A DNA stretch of 64,000 nucleotides, taken from Pholiota molesta (lineage: Eukaryota > Basidiomycota > Agaricomycetes > Agaricales > Strophariaceae). The notes under the pieces were generated by a model. The model was not told the origin of the DNA. It did not search any database and saw only the letters and a program-made list of their open reading frames with translations. The DNA lies in contig JACGCK010000026.1 in assembly GCA_014925825.1 (NCBI GenBank), positions 347,886 through 411,885 of the forward strand, written 5' to 3'. Shown piece by piece: positions 56,757 to 64,000 of this stretch (position 1 is the stretch's first letter; the number at the start of each line of letters is the position of its first letter). A program made the translations under genes and the position numbers.

Positions 56757-57662
56757 CCCGCGGCGGGTTGTACCCAAGGGTACAGCGGGTAGGGGTCGGG
56801 GTCTGGCTTTCCTCACCCGCGCTCAACCCGTACCCCAGCCGCGGGTCGGCGGGTGCGCGGCCGCCCGATGCCGATGATTTCAAGCTCCGCTTGAAATAGA
56901 AATCAACGGTTGTTTCGTTGATTTCAATTGCTCACCACCAGCTCACCACCTTTCTGCACGGCCGCGTGCCCCTCCCCTCCAATGAGGGATGTGGGCCGGC
57001 TCTTCTTTCAGCTCTGCACACATCGAACCACGCGCCGACGAACGCAATGACGACGGAACACGGCGACACGCCAAGGATGCGACGCGACGCCGCGGATGGC
57101 AATGCAAAGCGGACGACGGGCGACGTGGATGACGACGCAATGCGTGCAGAAGACAACGCGGAGGGTCCTGGCCCGGTCCATCTTCTCCGATATCGCCCAA
57201 TACGAGCACGTCGTCGCATGCGACGATAGCGAGCTTGCAGAGCACGCGCAGCTGTGCGACGGACGGCAGCAGCGCGACGAGTGCAAGTGCGCGAAGCAAA
57301 ACGACTGCTGGCAAGGGCTTCGACACGGCGACGGCGGTCGGAGAGGAATACGCGGAGGCGGTGGGCAATGTAGATAGTGACACGGGCGTTGGGTAAGGCT
57401 GGACACGAGTCACAGCTACTCATGAGTACCTGTGGGTTTACTCGTGGGAATACTTGCGAGTAGACTGACTCGCGGGTCCGGGTCACCCGTTCCCACGGGT
57501 ACGTCCGGATCCGAGTTTCACTTTCTGGAATGGCGGGTACTCGCATGAGTACTCGTCAACACTGGTATTTTTACTCATTGATATGGCTTAGATTTATTAT
57601 CTCAAAAATTTTAAATAAAACATCAGTTGCGCCGCCAATAATGTGGAAACAATGTTCAACAA
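56757..57662. other. GC-rich non-coding insertion with repeat ends
   Basis: Begins with inverted CGACCCGCGGCGGGT and GTACCCAAGGGTAC motifs. At 56,878-56,925 there are adjacent hairpins (TTTCAAGCTCCGCTTGAAA and GAAATCAACGGTTGTTTCGTTGATTTC). At 56,963-57,000 there is a copy of the GGGATGTGGGCCGGCT end seen at 6.8-8.0 kb. Near 57,420-57,560 are repeated GAGTACTCG/GGGTACTCG blocks. Probably one or two non-autonomous DNA elements with unresolved limits; no gene. Confidence 0.4.
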
Positions 57663-58092
57663 TGTTGAGGTTTGTACGACATGGTGTCGACCTACGCGAC
57701 CTCCTGTTTCTTATCTATTTCATTTTCCATTACTCCTTTTATCCACAACGTTTCCTTTTCCGGGTGCGCGCATCCTGCGCGCACGCTGCATATACCATTC
57801 CCCTCTGCCCTTTATTTCAAATACTACATATCATGGGACACTGGAACGAGCACGCCACCGTGCTCGTTCCGTTATTCTCCGTTATATATATATTCTCTAC
57901 CTACGTACTGCACACCTCATCTGTCACCCAACGTGTCTGACATTTGAGGTGTGTATCTTACTTTACCATTCATTATATCCGCGTTATTGACTGCCTGTAT
58001 TCTAGTTTACTTCGTATCTCTTCAGGTAGTCTACAATACATTCATCTGTCACCCAACGCGTCTGACATTTGAGTTTACTTCGTATCTCTTCA
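57663..58092 (+). repeat. 5' LTR of second Copia, with two perfect hairpins
   Basis: TGTTGAGG...TCTCTTCA. Contains a 9-bp stem GTGCGCGCA/TGCGCGCAC (57,764-57,784) and a 12-bp stem GGAACGAGCACG/CGTGCTCGTTCC (57,843-57,870). The segment CATCTGTCACCCAACG is repeated inside. Confidence 0.9.
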
Positions 58093-58185
58093 GGTTATGG
58101 GCCCCGCCTTTTCTTGAATTTACGAACAGACGCACAACGAAACAGATCGAACATATATCATTGACACGCACAACGTACACACACG

Positions 58186-59061
58186 ATGACTTCCCAAACA
58201 CACACACCCCCTATCCTACCGGACGGCCAGAAATTCGACGGCACGAACTGGCCATCTTGGAACCGATGGGTTGTAACTACGGCTAGGATACGAAGCGCCG
58301 AAAAATACCTCAACGGCCTCGTACCCAAACCCGCCGAACAGAGCCCTTTGCCCCCAGCTGTCACCACACCCACGGCGGCGGCTGATACGACAACGACCGC
58401 GCCCACTTCCACTACCCCTGATGCGACCGAATCTACACCCTGGCACTCCATGAAACCGTCATTGGACGAGTGGATCGTCCGTGATGCCTGGGCGATGGGA
58501 CTGCTCTTGTACAACTGCACCAACCCCATCGGACTCGGTATGAAATCGGACGGAACGGCCGCTGAAGCTTGGAGTTCGCTGAAAGATTTATACGGCGTAC
58601 AATCTACTCTGTTTGCCGTTAACGCCCAACGCGAGCTACGAAACACTATGCTCCGCGACGGGGATGATCTTACCACTCACATCACAAATCTACGCTTGAA
58701 GTGGTCGGCCGCTAACGATGTCGGTGCGAACATAACTGACAAGGATTTTATCATCATCCTCCTGGCCTCACTTCCACCCTCCTGGGACACCATCGTCGCG
58801 ACGCTCTATGAAACCGAAACATCGGTAGACCTGATCTCAAAGCTCAACTTCCACTGGGCTAGAATCGGGAGGAACGCACCTGTGTCGAAGGGTGGGATCA
58901 CTGCGCTCGCCGCAAATAGCAAACCGGCTTCGTCGAGATCGGTGCTCCAATGCACCAATCCCAAGTGCGGCCGCCGTGGACATCTGATCGAGGATTGCTA
59001 CTGGGAAGGAGGTGGTAAGAGGGTCAATTCCCTGCCCACTTTCGCAAGAAAGTCATTGTGA
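58186..59061 (+). pseudogene. Copia-2 Gag
   Basis: A 291-codon frame. Capsid-like region GQKFDGTNWPSWNRWV near the start, DEWIVRDAWAMGLLLYN, RLKWSAANDVGANI and a zinc knuckle of spacing CX4CX4HX4C (CTNPKCGRRGHLIEDC) near the end. The frame runs out (RKSL-stop) after the knuckle while the protease continues in another frame, so Gag and Pol are out of register. A programmed shift cannot be excluded, but two more shifts downstream point to decay. Confidence 0.8.
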
Positions 59062-59893
59062 ACACACCTCAGGCCAAAACGGCGCAAGCGAACACCGCGG
59101 TATCCCCACAGTCACAGCTGCCGTTGCAGATGCAAGCCAGAACCCCGTCGTCGAAAGAACCTACACGGTTCTCATGGCCGACTCCACGGAGACGCAAACC
59201 ACCATATCCGACGCCGCTTTCCTCACCACCTCGAGCCCTAACCACAATTCCGATGTCACCTACATCGACTCCGGCGCTAGCGACCACTGCTTCGTGAGCC
59301 GTGAAGACTTCGAGAGCGACTACACGGCTTTCAGCACACCGAGAGAGGGCCAATCTGCGAGTAAGGGTGCGAAATTCCGCATTCTCGGCCAAGGATCAGT
59401 TACGAAGGTTATCAATTCACCTGGATTAAACTCGCGCACCACGCTGAAATTCCAATCTGTACTGCATACCCCCGATCTCACCGCCAACCTCATCTCCGTA
59501 GGCCGTTTCGATCTCGCCGGATTCAACGTCAATTTCGGTAATAGTCAAGCCACTTTCATTGATCCATCGGGTACTGCCTTCATGGCTGGAGAACGCTCGG
59601 GGTCAATGTACCGTCTCTCATTATCCAACCCTGTCCACGCCATGGCAGCGAAATCCCACGAGAAACCGGCGAGCCTCGAGTTGTGGCATCGCCGCCTCGG
59701 ACATGCAAGCGTGTCGTCGATCCGCGCGCTCGCCAAGCAGGATTTGCTGGATGGTCTTCACGTTACCGGAGATGTCGATTCGAAAGGCGCATGCGAGGAC
59801 TGCATATACGGGAAACACACAGCGCGTCCATACGACGAAAATTCGGGAAAGAAACCGAACTCCTGGAGCGCGTCCATTGCGACATCTTCGTAA
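59012..59893 (+). pseudogene. Copia-2 protease and integrase zinc domain
   Basis: Carries the aspartic protease motif YIDSGASDH and, about 130 residues on, the integrase zinc-binding region LWHRRLGHAS ... CEDCIYGK. The frame fails near 59,845 (ENSGK), after which the integrase core continues one frame away. Confidence 0.85.
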
Positions 59894-62650
59894 TGCTGAA
59901 CACGCCTTCGTTTGGCGGCGCCGTGTATATGATGCTCATGACAGATGGGAAATCCTCTGTCAAGCACGGATACTTCCTCACGCACAAATCTGCGGATGAC
60001 ACCCTGCAGGCGCTGAAGGATTATGTGGCGGAGGCAGAAACACAGACAGGGAAGAAGTTGAAACGGCTTCGTGTCGACATGGGGAAGGAGTGGCGGAACG
60101 AGAAGTGGGATGAGTACCTGCGCGAAAAGGGGATCGTTATGGAATCTGGCGCACCTTATGCCCACGCGCAGAACGGCGTCGCCGAACGAGGTATCCGCAC
60201 CGTCGTCGAATGCGTTCGGTGCATGCTCGCCGACTCCGGACTCCCGCGCGGTCTCTGGGCCGAGGCCGCTGCCACAGCCATCTACCTCGACAATTTCATA
60301 CCTTCTGCGCGCCACCCAGGCGTCATTCCATGGGAGGCATGGACGGGAAAACGACAGGACATATCCCATCTACGTCCCTTTGGGTGCGCGGCCTATGCCA
60401 AGATTGCGCCCGAAATAGACCAATCGAAGCTTATGCCTCGATCGATCAAACACGTCATGATCGGCTATTACGGGCGTAATGCCTACAAACTCTACGACCC
60501 TGCAAGCCGATCTATTATTAAGTGCCGCGACGTTATCTTCGAGGAGGGACAGGGACATAGGACGCTTACGGAGAGCATGGAGGATGTACTCGCCGACGAA
60601 GGACCAAATGTTCAAGCCGCGGCACCTGTGTCGAACGCTGGAGTGCTATGCCCGAGCATGCAGAATGTTGTCGCACCGCGGCCTCGGGCGACGGACCCAC
60701 CTTTGCATCCCGCGCTGTCAGAACCCGCAGTGCTTCCATCTGCACATCCCACACCTGTTACCACTCCTGCGGTCCCACAGATCCCACCTCCTCCACTTCG
60801 CCGCTCCGCCCGCAATGCCAAACCTTCGAATGCCCTCGAAGCTTCGCGCGAATACGTCGAACGTGAGACAGCCGCAGAAACCGGGGGAGAAACATGGGCG
60901 CAAACAGTACGCGCGCTTTCTGCGACCGCCGACGACGACGACGCCATCTTCCGACTCGACGGCCTACGTTTCGAAGACGAACCACTCGAACCCACCAACG
61001 ACGCGCCCAGTGGGAGCATCCTCGACCTCAATAATGACCTCGACACTTACCTCGCGCACATGGCTACCCAGCGCGACTCTTACATCCCACGCAACTACAA
61101 GGAGGCGATGACGCGCGCGGATCTCTGGCAGTCTGCAATGGATACGGAAATGGCGGTCCTTCTTGAGCGCGAGGTTTTCAAATGGGTTGAAGCGCCACCA
61201 GACGCCCACATCATTGACTGCAAGTGGGTCTTCGCGAACAAGTACGATGCCCTGGGCACCATCACGAAGCGCAAGGCGCGGCTTGTCGTTCGAGGTTTCA
61301 ACCAGATACCCGGACTCGAATTCGAGGAAACATACGCATCCGTCGTGCGCATGGAGTCTTTCCGGATCGCCGTCGCCATTGCCGCCTCCCTCGACTACTC
61401 AATCTGGGGAAAGGACATTGTAGCTGCCTACCTATATGCGCTCACGCGCTTCACTACGTACGTGAAGCCGCCCCAAGGCGCCGTCATCCCAGCCGATTTG
61501 GATCCGACGAAGAAATGGGTCTGGGTACTCAACAAGTCGCTATACGGTACCATGGATGCCGGCCACAACTTCCAGCACGAAGTGGTTGGCTCGTTCGAGA
61601 GCCTTGGATACTATCGCTCACTCGCCGACCCTTGCATCCACTCACGAGTCTCCGAGGATGGCGTCCATACTATTACCAGCACCTACACGGACGACATTTT
61701 TGGTATCTCATCTACTCATGCTGGAGGCCGCACCGCATCCGAGGAACTCGACTCGTGCTTCGAGACGAAGGATTTGGGGGAGCCCACATACATCCTCGGC
61801 ATCGAGATTGTGCGCGATAAGGAAGCCGGCACAATCTCACTCTCCCAACGCTCATTCTTCGAACGCATGCTCGAAGAGTTCGGTATGGCAGATTGTAATC
61901 CCAAGGCCACGCCGCTACCCATCGGGCTAGTCCTGAGTGAAAAGGATTGCCCAACCACAGACGAGGATCGTCGATACATGGTCGACAAACCCTTCCGCGC
62001 AGCTTTAGGCAAGATGAATTGGGGCGCCGGCGGTACCAGGCCAGATATTGTGTATGCTACAGGTGTACTCTCGCGCTACCAATCTAATCCAGGTCCGGCG
62101 CACTGGAAGGCGATGGTCCATCTCATGGCGTATATCAAAGGAACCCTCGACTTCTCACTCACATACCATCGCGGCATCCCAATCTCCCCAGTTACCTACG
62201 TCGACGCCAGCTACGCGGACGACTTCGATACGCGCCGCTCGACTGCAGGGTACGGCGTATGGATGGCTGGCGGCCTCGTCTCGTGGAGTTCGAAGAGGCA
62301 GCCCACCGTCGCGCTGTCCACGACGGAGGCCGAGTACATGTCCATGACGCGTGCCGCCCAGCAGATGACTTGGATGTATGCGTTCCTTGACGAGGTCGGC
62401 TTACCCCAGAATATCCATTCACCATATTCGGCGACAACGCGCCAGCCATCGCCCTTACGAAGAATACGAAAGGTCACGCGCGCGCGAAGCACATCGACGT
62501 GCGCTATCACTACATTCGCGAGCGCGTCGCCGAAGGGCAAGCCCGAGTCGAACATGTTCCCTCCGACAAGAATCTGGCCGACATATTCACGAAGCAGCTT
62601 CCCCGTCCTACCCACCAACATCTCTCTCGCGAAATCGGCCTTACCGCGTA
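59683..62650 (+). pseudogene. Copia-2 integrase, reverse transcriptase and RNase H
   Basis: In-register from about 59,845. Integrase core with VHCDIF, LRVDMGKEW and AQNGVAERGIRTV (catalytic Asp, Asp and Glu), then GCAAYAKI and a Pro-rich linker. RT has KARLVVRGFNQIPG, IVAAYLYA and the polymerase site YTDDIF, a variant of Y-x-DD. RNase H has YVDASYADD and STTEAEYMSM. A further frame change near 62,420 garbles the last 80 codons. A different frame there carries the normal end (GDNAPAIAL, HIDVRYHYIRERVAEG) and stops at 62,649-62,651. Inactive copy. Confidence 0.88.
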
Positions 62651-62679
62651 GACATCGACGACCAATGTCGTCTGGGGAG

Positions 62680-63103
62680 TGTTGAGGTTTGTACGACATG
62701 GTGTCGACCTACGCGACCTCCTGTTTCTTATCTATTTCATTTTCCATTACTCCTTTTATCCACAACGTTTCCTTTTCCGGGTGCGCGCATCCTGCGCGCA
62801 CGCTGCATATACCATTCCCTCTGCCCTTTATTTCAAATACTACATATCATGGGACACTGGAACGAGCACGCCACCGTGCTCGTTCCGTTATTCTCCGTTA
62901 TATATATATTCTCTACCTACGTACTGCACCTCATCTGTCACCCAACGCGTCTGACATTTGAGTGTGTATCTTACTTTACCATTCATTATATCCGCGTTAT
63001 TGACTGCCTGTATTCTAGTTACTTCGTATCTCTTCAGGTAGTCTACATACATTCATCTGTCACCCAACGCGTCTGACATTTGAGTTTACTTCGTATCTCT
63101 TCA
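62680..63103 (+). repeat. 3' LTR of second Copia
   Basis: 424 bp, keeping both hairpins (62,781-62,801 and 62,859-62,886). Each of the five indels relative to the 5' LTR is 1-2 bp. Confidence 0.9.
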
Positions 63104-64000
63104 AACAAGCAAGTTGACATCGCGGGAGGAGTTTCAAACTCCGCTTGAATGCATCAAGCCAGTCACTTCGCGTCTTCACCTCCCATTGCCATATGTCCTC
63201 CCCTCCAAGACGACGCGCATGCACCACATCGCCCCCACCGCCTACGTCCCTCCCTGCAAACGACGCGAGTTCACCACATCGCCCCCACCGCCCACCGGCG
63301 CCACCGCGTCGTGCCGCGATGACGCCCGCGGCCCACAACGTTACCCCCAACCACCGCCAACGACGCCCACAACATCGCCTGTGCATGCACCACATTGCCC
63401 CCACCTCCCGCCACATCGTGCCGCCGCTCCCGCGACGACGCCCCGTGTCACTCTGCTCGCTCACGCGCCATGATGATGGATGAAGGGTGTAGGAAATGAA
63501 GGGAGACCGGGAGCGGGAGACCCACCAGGTACGCCCCTCTACGCCCTTCACCCTCGCTCACCATTGACACCCATCCCTCCCCACAGCTTCGTTGCACGGC
63601 GACGAGGAGCTGCACTGGCGCAGCTGGTCCATGCGCGCTGCCACGTCACCATGACGAGCGACGTGCTCAACCAAAGCGTAGCGGCGCGCCCGCGACCGCC
63701 ATCCCTCACGACGCGACGGCAAACCACGCGACGGCAAAACCACGCGACGGCGAAACCACGCGATGGCGAAACCACGCCGCGACGCGACGGCGCACGCCTG
63801 GCGAAACAACGCCTCGGCACTCACCGTCTACACATACATAAGTGCTGCATATGCAGCCATATAAGCTAGAATTATATATGACATGAGGCTAACTGCCCAA
63901 CATGGGTCATACATGTATAGCGGATGCTTGCCAAGGTCTCCTAGAGGGCTGTGTGCCGCTGGTGGGTTTGGTGCTTGTTGTTGGGGGCGGGATCAGTAAA
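63104..64000. repeat. GC-rich repeat sequence right of Copia-2
   Basis: Contains GTTTCAAACTCCGCTTGAA at 63,130 (related to hairpins at 56,880 and 10,530), repeated ATGCACCACATCGCCCCCACC blocks (63,218, 63,270, 63,385) and a short tandem of CGACGGCAAAACCACG units at 63,712-63,795. From 63,840 it turns AT-rich then G-rich. Open frames here have no recognisable domain. Confidence 0.5.

Larger units (their letters stand above)
57663..63103 (+). mobile_element. Second Copia LTR retrotransposon, coding-defective
   Basis: 5,441 bp with LTRs at 57,663-58,092 (430 bp) and 62,680-63,103 (424 bp) and a 5-bp target duplication AACAA (57,658-57,662 and 63,104-63,108). The primer site GGTTATGGGCCC at 58,093 is the same as in the Copia pair at 29-38 kb, although the proteins differ. 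The LTRs differ by one substitution and five small indels, so it is older than the other pair. Coding is spread over three frames. Confidence 0.93.

Noticed and set aside
56135..56899. 254-codon plus-strand frame
   Set aside because: Antisense shadow of the CCHC zinc-knuckle ORF, extending into GC-rich repeat.
59012..59900. Programmed ribosomal frameshifting between Gag and Pol of Copia-2
   Set aside because: Three frame changes occur, two of them within Pol domains (near 59,845 and 62,420), which fits decay better than a regulated shift.

Overview
This window is a repeat-dense stretch of a filamentous basidiomycete genome, most likely an Agaricomycete (mushroom). The evidence is spliced genes with short GT-AG introns, a FunK1-type fungal kinase relic, a KDZ (Kyakuja-Dileera-Zisupton) transposase, a TET/JBP dioxygenase gene, and Copia, Gypsy and LINE retroelements. 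No bacterial operons, CRISPR arrays or phage genes were seen. Almost everything is transposable element, whole, broken or nested.

Layout. 1-16,363: a Ty3/Gypsy element split into a Gag half (105-1,414) and a Pol half (13,202-16,345). The gap holds a stack of nested inverted-repeat elements, including a 3.7-kb foldback palindrome (2,816-6,514), an 8-kb element with long terminal inverted repeats (1,437-9,464) and a second large palindrome centred near 10.93-10.98 kb. 16,364-18,289: a foldback element whose arms are arrays of a short CCAGTGG motif. 18,364-40,888: the main object of interest, a composite of about 22.5 kb that I interpret as one KDZ DNA transposon. Both ends carry four TGTGCACA motifs at nearly identical spacing. 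Inside are a minus-strand decayed companion gene, a small gene resembling the N-terminal domain of RNase H1, a 186-aa minus-strand gene, an apparently intact 5-exon TET/JBP gene and the KDZ transposase gene. The transposase is broken by frameshifts, a stop and a 10-kb insertion of two Copia elements, the second inserted in the LTR of the first (28,863-38,886). Removing the Copia pair leaves about 12.5 kb.

40,889-49,770: host-like or unassigned sequence, with two small minus-strand genes, a decayed Hsp70-like gene (44,172-46,994) and a FunK1 kinase pseudogene whose 3' part is cut by a LINE. 49,771-55,695: a minus-strand LINE (AP-endonuclease, RT, RNase H, poly-A tail seen as a T run), itself hit by a 414-bp TA-flanked MITE. 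56,033-56,755: a Gag-like CCHC zinc-knuckle ORF. 57,663-63,103: a second, older Copia element with frameshifted coding region and a 5-bp target duplication. The rest is GC-rich repeat sequence.

How it fits together. TET/JBP enzymes oxidise 5-methylcytosine, and the lineage-specific spread of fungal TET/JBP genes together with KDZ transposons is published knowledge. Here the TET/JBP, RNase-H1-N-like and 186-aa genes splice into open frames while the transposase is dead. The two Copia copies differ at several CpG sites in the way expected of methylcytosine deamination. A third cluster of TGTGCACA motifs lies in the intergenic region between the divergent genes of the KDZ element, suggesting that one DNA-binding protein may see both the ends and the promoters.
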